From assembly GCA_015698045.1 (NCBI GenBank), contig BLAL01000175.1, positions 1 to 64,000 of the forward strand: a stretch of 64,000 bases of DNA, in the 5' to 3' direction. Below, piece by piece: positions 29,920 through 42,252 of the stretch. The DNA comes from Rhizophagus clarus (lineage: Eukaryota; Glomeromycota; Glomeromycetes; Glomerales; Glomeraceae). Numbering within the stretch: position 1 is the stretch's first letter; every line of letters begins with the position of its first letter. Made by a program: the position numbers and the translations under genes. A model generated the notes under the pieces. It was not told the DNA's origin. It saw nothing but the letters and a program-made list of their open reading frames with translations, and did not search any database.

Positions 29920-32010
29920 TTAATTCTTTTCATTTGTCAATTCATTTAATTTCATTTGAGCATGTTTATCTCCTTGTTCGGCAGATTTATTATACCAATA
30001 AATTGCTTGATTTATATCCTTTTTCACTTCTCCATCTTCATACATTGAAGCAAGATTGTATTGAGCTAAACTATCTCCCAAAATTGCAGCTCCTCGATAT
30101 AATTCAAATGCTTTTTGTCTATCAATGTTAGTTCCAATCCCGTCATAATAACAACCTCCCAAATTATTTATTCCACGTACCGATATACTTCCTAAATTTG
30201 CAGCCTTTTGATATAATTTAAATGCCTTCTGTTTATTAACACATGTTCCAATTCCATTTTCATAACAATATCCTAAATTACATATTCCTCGTGTATTTCC
30301 TAGATTTACAGCTTTCTGATATAGTTCAAATACTTTTTGATCGTTAAAACTAGTCCCAATTTCATTACTATAACAATATCCTAAACTAGATATTCCAAAT
30401 ACATTTCCTGAATTTGCTGCTTTTTGATATAATTCAAATGCCTTTTGTTTATCAATATTAATTCCAATTCCAAATTGGCTAAATACTCCAAATAAAAAAA
30501 CAGAATTTGAATCATTCTGGCTATTTAATAACCAATCATATATTTCTGTTAAAGTTATATTATGATCATTGACATACTTGACGGTTTCATTTCCTTTTCT
30601 TCCTATTTCTACATTTTCAAGAAGGAGAATAATCTTATGTCAAAGTCATTATCTAATGATACTGAAGGTTCCATTTCTTTTATATTTAATTTATTAAAAT
30701 ATTGAATGACTTGAGACATTTCTTCTTGCAATGAATCATTAACTATATTTTTAGGAATTTCAAAGATATTTTGTTTTTTACTTGATAATTGAACATTTTC
30801 TTCTGGAATAATCGTATTTAATCTCATAATAACCTGTTCGATAGTTGGACGATTATCTGGATCATTATTCCAGCAACCTAAATATAATAAAAATAAAAAT
30901 AAACTTTTAGTAAACTTATTATACATCATAATTAAAAATTATATTTACCAGTATAAATTTTTATATAGTCTTCTGGAGTGTTAAGAATGGGATTCTCTCT
31001 AAGACCGTGTACAATTTCCTTAGCTAAATCAATATCATATGATTCATTACAAAAAGGTGGCCGGCCACTAGATATTTCCCAGAAGATTATGCCAATACTG
31101 TATATGTCACTCTAAATATACTTGAATTTGATTATTGTTATCCCCTTCTATAATAAATATTTGTGGATCAACATAGACGACCACTTTAAATAAATTTGAT
31201 TGAAAATTAAATGATTCTTTAATCTTTTTTGATAATCCAAAGTCCGCTAATTTTATGATATTTTTATGAACTAATATATTATTGGGATGCTATTATTAAA
31301 TAATATTAATTATTGCATCGAATATATAAATCATATAGTATAAATTAAAAAAACGTAAATAAGTAAATAACTTACCAAATTAAGATGCACGATTTCTTCA
31401 TTATGTAAGCATGATATAGCATTAGCTAACTGAAGTGCCAAATTTAACTTATAATTCCAGGTAAGGGTTTCAGAACGTTCATTTAGATAACTTCGAAGGG
31501 TACCACTATCGGCGTATTCCATAATTAGTAAATATTCTTTTGGATTATCATTTTTGCTTTCTTTTGAAAAAAAAAAAACCATTTTAAATTTTTCAATTTC
31601 AATAAAGTAACGTTTCTAGATATTCATTATACCTGTTGTAATGCCATAAAATTGAATAATATTTTCATAAAAATCCACTTCACGTTGACATTTAAGCTAA
31701 ATCAAAATAGAATAGTAAATTAGGAACGTAATGTATATTGGCATAGTTTTACTTGTGTATATAATTACTTCATCAACAATTTTTTTAGCCACGACATTAT
31801 TAAAATTAATAAAAGATTTCAACGCTAAATAACTACGAGAATTTTTCCATTTTGCACGATAAACGTTTCCAAATCTTCCGAATCCGATTTCCTGAATGTT
31901 ATTAAAATGTTTATAATCATAATTCTTAATTTGTTTTTTTGCAATAGATTCTTCAATCCAATTAATCCAATCATCTGGATTACCAATAACCTTAGATCCT
32001 ACATTGTTTA
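29920..32010 (-). pseudogene. Kinase-Sel1 pseudogene E (copy related to C)
   Basis: All five exons can be traced in order on the minus strand, and the promoter is nearly the same as that of C. The start has lost about 10 bases compared with C, so the ATG is followed at once by TAG. Exon 4 has lost 11 bases after QIQVY, shifting frame before the SDIYS block. The last exon has another small deletion near 30,640 after NDFD. HRD reads HLNL. About five Sel1 repeats remain at 29,920-30,530. At least three disabling changes make this a clear pseudogene, with losses recent enough for the splice sites still to be readable. Confidence 0.82.
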
Positions 32011-33263
32011 AGTATGAAAACGTTTTTACTGCGGAAGGTAATTTTACGTTATAAAAAGTCGGAGAAAAAAGGAAAAAAAATTTTTTGTACTATTTATAGA
32101 AATTGACGTTCTGACATTACAAAAAATGAAGTTGTGTAACATTATCAGTATAAATAAACATCAATGTGTGTAGTGCAAATTTTTTTTTAGCATATAAATT
32201 TATACTTGAAGTACTGTAGATATATCAGATAAAGACTTTCCAACCCTCTAGACCAATTTTTTGAATAGATTATTAATATGATTAAAATTGTGAGTGTTAA
32301 ATACCAATTTATTTAAACCGGAATTGATCATTTTATTAATTTTACAATTCCTAATTACACCAAATAAGCATATTTTTTTGTTAATCTTGTTATGTCGCAA
32401 CATCACTTTATTTTTATTTATTTATTTTTTTTTTTTTTACATTGAAATAATCTTAATTACTAATTGTACTATGTAATTAAGTAGAGAATTGTGAATTTTC
32501 ATGAAATTCTTTAACAGAATTGCGTACTAATAAACAAATAAACGTATTTTGCATTATTATTTCTCATCATTTTATGGGAACAAAATATCTTTCTTTTTTG
32601 AGTTTATTTCTTTAATACTTTTGTTCTAACGAGAAGTTATTTTTTAATTAAAAAAATGGTTCTTGAAATACTGATTTTATATGGCCTATATGAACACAAT
32701 TTGAATAGTATATTTATATTACCCTTAATGTAATCCATGATGACAGTTCGTACGGTTTAAAAATATAATTTAGTATATTTTTATAATTTCTATCATTTGG
32801 TTTTAATGGATCTAAATGAATTAAATATAATCTTTTACTTTAAAAATATAGATAAATATGTTAATCATGTTTATTATTTGTCAAGGATACAAGAATAAAA
32901 CATACTATATTATTTATTAATCTAGTATCTAAAGCAAAACTTTTTTCACACTTGAATAAAAATTATTTTTTGTCAAACGTTAAAATAACTGCATTTACCG
33001 CCACAGTACCCCCTCCCTATGTTAGTACTCCCAAAAAAAAAGTCCCATTCTCGATTGATTTTATTATTTAAATAATCCAACAAATATCTTAGGTGTTGCG
33101 TGTGACAATACCTTAATAATTTTATAAGTTTTAAACACCTCTATTAGTAGTAAAAATTAGCGTAACGGGGTACAGGGTCAAACCTCCGAAATTTGCAAGA
33201 TACCCGAAGTATTGTGACCCGCAATATACGGCAAGCGACAAATTTAGTGAAAACATTTTAAAA
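32011..33263. other. Upstream region of E and duplicated tail of F
   Basis: 32,020-32,150 is the promoter of relic E (TATA at about 32,083). 32,178-32,999 is the inverted copy of the tail of C. 33,000-33,232 has no counterpart at C. Confidence 0.6.
33000..33232. other. About 230-bp insertion in the tail of F
   Basis: The segment interrupts otherwise collinear homology between the tails of C and F. It is more GC-rich at its edges (CCGCCACAGTACCCCCTCCC and ACCCGCAATATACGGCAAGC). The edges share only a weak CCG start as inverted ends, so whether it is an inserted element or a deletion in the C copy is open. Confidence 0.45.
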
Positions 33264-35393
33264 TTATAATATATCCAAACTTTCATATGTTAATATATCC
33301 AAATTATCTTCAGCATCTTGATTCCCTTGTTCAGCAGATTTATTATACCAATAAATTGCTTGATTTATATCTTTTTTGACTTCTTTTCCATTTTCATACA
33401 TTAAACCAAGATTGTATTGAGCTGAACTATCCCCTAAATTTGCAGCCTTTTGATACAATTCAAATGCTTTTTGTTTATCAATATCAATTCCAATTCCATC
33501 ATAATAACAAGTTCCTAAATTATTTATCGCACATATATTTCCTAAATTTGCAGACTTTTGATATAATTTAAATGCTTTTTGTTCATTAACACTAGTTCCG
33601 ATTCCATGTCCATAACAAAATGCTAAATTACACATTCCACGTGAACTTCCTATACTTGCTGCTTCTTGATATAATTCGAATCCTTTTTGTTTATTGATAC
33701 TGGTTCCAATCCCATGTTGATAACAATATCCCAAACTAGTTATTCCATATATATTTCCTAAATTTGCTGCTTTTTGATATAACTCAAATGCTTTCTGTTT
33801 ATCAACATTAATTTTAATTCCAACTTGATTGAAAATTCCAAGTAAAAAAACAGAATTTGAATAATACTGACTATTTAATAACCAATCATAAATTTCTTGT
33901 AAAGTTATATTATGATTATTAAGATAATTAATAGCTTCATATCTTTTTCTTTTTACTTCTGCACTTTCAAGAAGGAGTATTATCTCATCAACAATTATGC
34001 TGAAATTACTAGTATCTGATGACATTGAAGGCTCTACTTCTTTTATATTTATCTTACTAAAATGTTGAATAACTTGTGACATCTCAATATTTTGTTGTTC
34101 ATTTGATAACTGGATATTATTGCTTTGCTGAAAATCTGAAACAATTGCATTTAATTTGATAATAACCTGGTTGATAGTTGGACGATGATCTGGTTCGTTA
34201 TTCCAGCAATCTAAAATAAAAATAAGGTAAACCTTTAGTTAATTAGACCACGCATTACTATGGGTAATTAAAATTTAACTTTTATTTACCAATATAAAGG
34301 CTTATATAATCTTTGGGTGTATTCAGAATGGGAGTCTCTCTAAGGCCTTGTAAAATTTTCATAGCTAAATCAAAATCATATGGTTCATTATAAAAAGGTG
34401 GTCTTCCATTAGATATTTCCCATAAGATTATACCAATACTATAAATATCACTCTTTTTATTTAATGAATATATCTTCATTTGATTATTGTTATCACTTTT
34501 TCTAATAAATACTTGTGGGTCAATGTAAGGAATAACTCCAAATAATTTTGATTGAAAATTAGATAATTCTTCAATCCTTTTCGACAATCCGAAATCAGCC
34601 AATTTGATAATATTTCTATGTACTAAGATATTATTAGAGTGCTATTATTAAATGCAATAGGTGAAATAAATAAATAACTGTATTTGGCAAACAAACATCA
34701 CAATATAATTAAATAAAATGTAAATAAGTTACCAATTCACGATGTATTATTTCTTTATTGTGTAAGAATGATATAACATTAGCTAACTGAAGTGCCAAAT
34801 TTAACCTATCATTCCAAGTGATGTTTTCAAAGCGCTCACTTAAATAGTCTCGAAGGGTACCACTATCGGCATATTCCATGACTAACAAATAATTTTTTGA
34901 GTTATCGCTTTGGTTTTCTTTTAAAAGAAAAAACAATTATCTTAGCATTTTCTCATTTAAATAGAATAATGGTCTTAAAAATATTTATAATATAATACCT
35001 ATTGTAATACCATAAAGCCGAATAATGTTCTCATGAGTACCCACCTCACGCTGAAGTTCAAACTAAACCAAATAGAATTGTAAATTAGAAACGTAATGTC
35101 GTTTAAAATGTGATATATTTATTCAAATATTATAAATTTATAATTACTTCATTAACAATTTCTTTAGCTGCGATGTTAAAATTATCAAAAGATTTCAACA
35201 TTAAATAACTATTAGAATTTTTCCAATTCGCACGATATACTTTTCCAAAACTTCCAATGCCAATTTCTTGAATATTATTAAAGTGTTTGTAGTCGTAATA
35301 TTTAATCTGCTTTTTGGCAATAGATTCTTCAATCCAATTGATCCACTCATTTGAATTATTACCAATAACTTTAAGTTCATTGTTATTAGACAT
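33264..35393 (-). CDS. Kinase-Sel1 repeat protein F (HRE variant)
   Basis: Exons 35,148-35,393, 34,999-35,062, 34,733-34,917, 34,290-34,641 and 33,264-34,210 total 1,794 bases (597 residues) in frame. The loop is IGIGSFGKVYRA with lysine in LMLKS; DFG (ADFGLSKRI) and SDIYSIGIILWE are kept. The HRD motif reads IHREL: Glu for the catalytic Asp, a change that normally cripples transfer. Five Sel1 repeats. It is the inverted-duplicate partner of C, sharing linker, repeats and downstream DNA, with one repeat fewer. The linker lacks a short segment relative to C. Confidence 0.86.
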
Positions 35394-37380
35394 TTTTTTA
35401 ATAAAGAGGGGAAATTATTACTGCAGAAGTTAGTTTTAGTTTAAACCAAAAGAGCATAGTACGGCGCAACAATATCTTACGTTAGACTATTCATAATTCT
35501 AACGTGGTGTAACGTCTGACAAATTTTTTTTTCTTAGAGATCATGTGATACTCATTATTGAGCAGGTGTATCATGTACACAAATTTCCTAATATTCTAAA
35601 AAACTGCGACGCAATAAACTTTTTTTAGTTTTCTGATTAGATAAATCATTGATTGATTAACAAAGAAATACTTACTTCGTTTTGTGATCTCAATAGCAAG
35701 ATACTAATCACCCTCTATAATAAATAAAAGGTATCGAAATATACAATTGCAAATATTATTAAAATTTACTCCTATTATTATGTGTAACTAACTCGACAAT
35801 GGCGAAACATCAACCAAGACCAAAATTTGAGGAGTTTCAGATAAATACCTTATATATTTATTAGATTGAGATAATAATATCTCATTTAGAAGTCACTTCA
35901 ACATTAGTCCAATGACATTGTAAAATCGATTGGAAACCATTATTTCAGATTCTCGTATTACAGTAATAAATTATTGCTATTGTATTGTGGGACTAACAAA
36001 TGGAGTAGTAATACGAATATATTAGAAATTGTTTAACTACTGGTTGCCATTTTTCGATCACTAATCAATTACTTTGAGACTTCGATGTACAATGCTGGGT
36101 TACCCGAATCTTCCTTTACTCACTAATTTAATTATTCATTTAATAAGATTATTTCAACATCAAAAAAAAAAAAAATTATTGTATTTATAAGTTAATAAAA
36201 GGATCAATTCGAATTTCGAAAACTTTTAAAGTTTAAATTTGCACCATACGATTAAGCTGTTGAAAAAAATGAATTTTCGAGAATTCTTGACGGAATTGCA
36301 TGCTTTTGCATTATAATTCTCATTGTTTTTATTGAAACTTTATTCATATGTATATACTGTACAGTACAGGATGATGTCTTTTTCGGGTTTGTTTTCTTTA
36401 ATATCTTTGTTCTAACATAAAGTTATATATTGATAATGTAAATTAAAAAATGGTTTATGAAATTTTTTATTTTATGAGCCCTTAATGTCGTCCATAGTGA
36501 TAGTGCCTTGTAGAAGTTAAATATTGAAATTGGCGTCATATCAATTACTTTGATAGTAATGGTGATCATTGCAACTACCAAAATATTTAAAATAAACAAA
36601 TAGAGTAATTATAGGCAACAACTCATTCATAATTAACAATAATTTGGGTCAGAGCGTCAACTGTTCTCCTAGAAAAAAAAAATCAAAAAATCATGGATTA
36701 TAATGAAGAGCAAATTCTACGGTATCAATTTCGAATGAAGAACGGACTACAAATCGAAATGTAATAATTAACAGGGTGACAATAACGAGTGTAAAGAATA
36801 TTATCATACAAGGAGAAACAGAATATCCTGGAGTGAATACAATCACAATGAAAAGAATATACCTGGATTCGAAAATATGAACGGCAAACCCGTGACAAAA
36901 TGTCACGATCAGTTAACTAAGGTCAGTCACTACGAAAACATCTTGGCGAAGCTTACGAAGTGGAACAGCATTCTCTATTGTCATCAATATCTATTATAAG
37001 GATCTTTAAATGACTCAGGGTGTCACAAAAATTATGTGATCATTCCGAGAACAATAAAATATACTCACAATGTTGTCATAATAACGCGACTGTAGTTGTA
37101 CAAACTCTTTAATAATTAATTAATTTACATTTTACATATATATAGTACCCCAGTTTCTAGTCAATCGATACGTTTTTATTTTTTTTTTTAAAAAAAGCGC
37201 AAGAAAAATGACTACTTTTACACTTAACTATTATAAAGACCAAGGTAACCAAAGAAGAAAACTTATGGCGTATTGTCAGCAATGGTTCTAATGTTTTGTA
37301 TTATGCAAACACTTCAGGTTTGCATCTGAATTTCTGATATCTAAAAGTTAACTTGTGAAGCAGCTAACTCGTTGATCTTA
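35394..37380. other. Intergenic DNA, no gene recognised
   Basis: About 2 kb of AT-rich DNA. A 71-residue hydrophobic minus-strand frame at 36,691-36,906 is isolated, lacks introns or a recognisable family and is not called. ACATATATATAGTACCCC at about 37,134 is a possible TATA region for the protease gene to the right. Confidence 0.4.
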
Positions 37381-38450
37381 ATGATACATAAAGAAGAAAA
37401 CGCAGAACCACTCGGCGAACGTGAAATTCAGCCAGTGGAAAATCTCGAACAGTTTAAAAAGCTTATGAGTGCTAGAAGGGCCTTTCTTAAGATGAAGGGA
37501 GGGAACCGTTAGCTTTCGTAGGTCCAGGAATAGTCGATGATAAACTCTCGCTTATTGTTATGTTTCCTGATGAAACGCTAGAAACACGTTTACCGGCCAC
37601 GTTCGAGGGGTATCCAGTACTGATTAAATACGGAGATATTGAATTAGCTTCTAATCCTCAAGTTTACCATGAAATACTCAAGCCCGGTATTAGTATTGGG
37701 CGTTCAGAAGCCGAAGATGCATTCACACTAGGAGCTTTCTTCCAGACAGGAGAAAAGAAATGTATACTTACTGCCGGACATTCAGTTGGAGAGGTGTGCA
37801 ATGAAATAATTCAACCTGGGAATTATGAAAATGTATGAATTTTTATTTTCCGTCTTTAATAATCTGCAGTTTTACATTTGTGAATTTAATTAGGATCCCG
37901 ATACAAGTCCCTGCGCAAAAGTTACATTTAAATTTCGTGGCATTAATGAGGATGGTAATCATCTTGATTACGCTTTCTGTGAAGTAAATGATTGTCTTAG
38001 GGTGTCAGTAAATAAACCACCTGGTTCTGAAACCGTTATTCATAATTGTAAGGGTTCTGTTAGCAATGATCCGGATGACATGTCATATGTTTATAAATCT
38101 GGCAGAACAAGTTATCTCACAAAAGGAATAATGATTGATGAAATGGTGACTATTCATACCAAATTACTTGGAAAAGTATCAAGAATGTCTATTTTACTTG
38201 CTTCAGATATTAAAGGACAGCAGCTATTTGGTAAGTTGGTATATGCAATAAAACAACGTCCTTCCTATTCTGATTAAAATTCATTTATATAGGCAGACCT
38301 GGTGATTCGGGTTCGGCAGTGTTTGACGATGATGGAAATTTATGGGGAATATACTGTGGATTTAGCCTCCCGTACCATTTTGTTATTCCTATTCATCTAA
38401 TCTTAAATGATGCCCGAACCAGATATGATGTTGATTTTACTCTTATTTAA
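37381..38450 (+). CDS. Trypsin-like serine protease, N-terminal frame broken or unresolved
   Basis: The clear part starts at ATG 37,560 with exons 37,560-37,832, 37,894-38,230 and 38,293-38,450 (255 residues, GT-AG introns, frame kept). CILTAGHSVG supplies the catalytic His region, HLDYAFCEV the likely Asp, and GRPGDSGSAVF the Ser with its oxyanion hole, followed by LWGIYCG. An upstream stretch from ATG 37,381 (MIHKEENAEPLGER) also looks coding and continues as EPLAFVGPGIVDDK, but in another frame. A small indel near 37,495-37,505 in a G/A run would explain this, as would an annotation gap. No signal peptide is visible, so it is probably intracellular. Confidence 0.72.
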
Positions 38451-39600
38451 ATTTCTATAACAAATGAATATCTTAGCGATAATGATTAATTGATATCCAC
38501 ATATTAGTAGTTATTAGCATGTTTATTTCGTATTAATAGTATTATTTGTAGTAAAAATAATAAATGCAGGATTTTTTTTAAATAGAAAATTATTGATTTT
38601 TTTTCATTGAAAAAAATAAAAAAAAAAATTACTATACTGTATATATTAATAAAAATATATCGTACATTACATATATACACGCACATATTATTCATTTATT
38701 TAGAAATCATTTTTTAAAATTCATGTAAGATGATCAATGTACTGTAAATCATAAACATGCAAATTTTATTTACCTAATACCCGAGGTAAGATTGTGATTC
38801 ATAGAAATTTAACTGTAGTAAAACATTTTCAAAGAAACAGGGGACTAGTCCTTAGAACATTATCCCTGAGCATCTCTTGAACATTCTTAGACCTTCTGCT
38901 CAACCACCGTAGGTGCACTCATTTATAAAAAAAAAAATATATTGGTGTGACCTAACTAGCGTGGTCGGTATGCTCTAGAAATGACCAAACCTATAAAATT
39001 TATTGATATAGTTTGTCTTCTTTTCAGTTGTAACATTTAATGAACATCATTCCAATATCTTTTTTAAAACCAACCGTGTGATTACTATATGCAAAAATAC
39101 AATTGTCGAGTTGATTTATTAAAACGTTGCTGAGAGCCACATATAAATACTATCATTTGAAATATGTCATCTAGCTCTTGATTGACTATTTGAATAGCAA
39201 TCTGAAAATCAAACATTCACCAGGCGATAACTAAATTAAATTGTTATGTAAGAGTTGTGAAATTGATTATAATGATTGTCAGTCCAGCTTTTGTTCTATC
39301 TATTAATCAAAATATATCTCATGTTACAATTTTTATGATAAAATAATGTCCATGAGATCTAACACATCAACTTGAAGAAAAAGAATAATGTGGATGTGCG
39401 CAGTGTTTTAGTAGACAACGGGGAACAATGGAAGCAACGTGATCATTATGAATAATATCATGTCGATATACATGCATAATTAGTGTGATTATCCCTTTTT
39501 TTGAGACACACTATTTGTAATAAAAAAGCCATAAATTACTTATAAATACTCCTCGACTGCTTTTTATTTTTAAATTATAACGTCATATCAGTCATATCAT
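38451..39600. other. Intergenic DNA, nothing recognised
   Basis: AT-rich, with poly-T and poly-A runs at 38,570-38,630. No convincing frame, repeat or RNA gene. Confidence 0.4.
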
Positions 39601-39651
39601 TCAAAATTAAGGGATAAAAATGAATCCATACGAACTCCTCTTATTCTCACC

Positions 39652-40245
39652 ATGAAGGATGATATCATTTTTGATCGAGATTGGGATTCATTTATAAAGA
39701 CAATAGATGAACTTTCAGATAATACCGCCAATAAACATATCCATCAAATTATGGATCAACAGATGGAAGTTTCGAATAAAACATTTTCTTTAATGGAGAC
39801 TGTAATAAACGACTTAAAACCTAGTTAATTAATACGAAGACACAGTTAAACCGTACAGAGACTCGGGTGAAAATATTGGACACCTTTAGAGATTACATAA
39901 AATTATTTCTTATCCTGAAAGTGGAACGAGAATTGAACAAGAGTGAATGGTATGAAGCAAAAAATGCTTTATTCGAGAAACGTGTTCTTAGAAACCAGAG
40001 CCTTGAACTAAATGAACGAGATGATGTGATCACAAAATTAAAGGGTTTTTATATGATAATTATAACATTACTATGTAATAATTTGAGCTTTTGCTTGAAA
40101 TGAAGGACAAAAGTAATAAAGCATTTCATGATGATGAGAAAAATATAGAACAAGCGAAAACTTTGTTGAAAGAACAATTCTCCGATGATCTGTAAAAATA
40201 TAAAGGACCGTTGTCGAAAGTTCTCAATGTTCTTGATAAGAAATA
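39652..40245 (+). pseudogene. Hypothetical coiled-coil gene or its relic
   Basis: Three consecutive short frames read like one acidic helical protein: MKDDIIFDRDWDSFIKT from 39,652, then TRVKILDTFRDYIKLF and WYEAKNALFEKRVLRNQ up to about 40,040, then KAFHDDEKNIEQAKTLL near 40,120-40,190. They are in different frames, with in-frame stops between and no clear splice borders. Composition suggests a coiled coil. No family is recognised. A multi-exon gene with unusual introns is the alternative. Confidence 0.35.
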
Positions 40246-40910
40246 AGTCCGGTGAGACTTCCGTTTCTTTTTTCGGTAGAAAACATATACAAGGGCTCTC
40301 CCTTATATGGTCATTTATTAACGTATACTTATCGTCGTAATAAAGATTATCTTAACATGAAAATATTGACGTTCAAATCGAGACGATATCATCTTGAATT
40401 AATTAATTTTATCAAGAAGATATATTTTCGTTTAACGGAGCAGTATATTATCTGTAGATTGACCGATCCAACAGATAAAGATCATGAAGCATACTGAACA
40501 TTGATCCAGTTCAACAGCTTTTTAAATTGCGAATAGCTATGTATAATATTAAAAATATTATTGAATAGCGTACAATCAGTATACAAAATATCAACGGTAA
40601 TTTCAAAATTTTGCGTACTATGTAATTGAAAAATTAACTTTTTTTAATCTTCTCGATGTACAGTGAGATAAATGTCCGTGTAAAAATTTTAAATAAAAGA
40701 AAATAAAAGAAGATAATAAAACCAAAAAAAAAAAATAATAATATAAGTAAATCTAACAGTCTATGAAAATGTCCTAATTTGCAAGAAGAAATACTATATA
40801 GTATTCTTTGAAATAGTTAAGAAATTCGTAGTTAAATCGTTATATAAAGAAACTATAATTTTTTTTCTCGTTACAAAAGAATCTTTCGATCAAAATAGTC
40901 ATACTCAAAC

Positions 40911-42060
40911 TTATATCATGTCCACTCGACTATGATATGAAAAAGTAAAAGTGTCATGCAGACAGACTACTAAAGTTACAATATAGTTAAATTCATATTT
41001 GTTTGTGTCGCAATTTACTTCATAATTTGACAAGTCAAAATATTCGCTCTCTTCTTCATTTACCTCTCTTTCATTAGAATAAGAAATGATAGACACATTT
41101 TTTCAGATTCAATGTTATTGAGTTCTGAATTTATCTGGTGAATATCTGGCCGTTGATCTGGTTCGTGTTCCCAGCATTCTATTCAAATAGATCAGTTAGT
41201 GTACAACAGGAAAAATATACCAGTTCCAAAGGAATATTTACATTACAGTTATTTCATACTTACTTTGATATAGTCTAACAAAAATAGCATTCATGTTCTG
41301 AACAGGTTCTTCTCTTAACCCATCAATAATGTCTAACATAAGAGTAGTGTGATCTTTCTCGTTTCATTAAAGGGTGGTGAGCGACTTGTTAATTCCCATA
41401 ATATTACTGCAAGGCTATAAATATCAGATTTCTCGTTCATCTTATATGGAGTTTTCGGGCAAATGCTTTGGGATCTACATAAGGGATTACACCCATAATT
41501 AAGCGTTATAACATCTGGTCTTTTTAGAGATGAACGGCCGAAATCTGCGATTTTTATCGTATGATGATGAATTAAATACAGTATTATTGGGGTGCTAAAA
41601 AAAGAATATGTTATTTACACAATGTAGTAGACTAGTTTCGCTAAATGAATGATAAATAATATTATTGTTATTACAAGATCTCAGTGTATAATTCCCCTAG
41701 TTGGTTCTTCCATTTAAAAGTTATAGTATCGTTCCTTAAATAATCTCTTAGTAGTGTTCCACCATCTGCATACTCAAGAACAAGCGAATATTTCTCTCTC
41801 ATCTAACAATAAATGCATATTAATAAAAATTGGTATAGGTTATCGCTTACATAATTTTATTTCTACCTTGCGACGCCATGAGTCCGCAAAGATGTTTGTT
41901 AAATAAGCCTAGAAAGAAAGTGAATCATTAATATTTATTTTATTTAACGAAAGATGTTACTAATGTCATGCCTCTTATTATCAACAAATTTTTTAACCAC
42001 ATACAGTATATTGCTGATATATTCTTCCATTTTCCAGCGTAAACTGAAGCAGAACATCAA
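40911..42060 (-). pseudogene. Relic of a different protein kinase gene
   Basis: Read on the minus strand, kinase pieces appear in order: YSLVLEYADGGTLL near 41,790, a piece with KSDIYSLAVILWELTSRSPP near 41,370-41,440, and ECWEHEPDQRPDIHQINSEL near 41,110-41,180. A C-terminal tail ends at about 40,911. Several frame changes and stops separate the pieces. Sequence and tail differ from the Sel1 cluster: there are no Sel1 repeats and the tail is short. It belongs to the wider Rhizophagus-type kinase expansion but to another branch. Confidence 0.65.
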
Positions 42061-42252
42061 GAACCGATAGTCATCTCAGGGAAAGGATTTTCCAACTATT
42101 TTCCATATTGGCGTAATCATCATCTAATGATGTCAATTGCCAATTTGTTTTACTATTCGAGAGTTAATCAGTTCTATCCTATTTATACAAATTACGAAGT
42201 AGAAACTGTGCCATATTATTACTTTATTGGAATAATGCAGCACTATATTGTA

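Noticed and set aside
36691-36906. 71-residue hydrophobic minus-strand frame, possible membrane protein
   Set aside because: Isolated, no splice context, no recognisable family and composition typical of AT-rich noncoding DNA.
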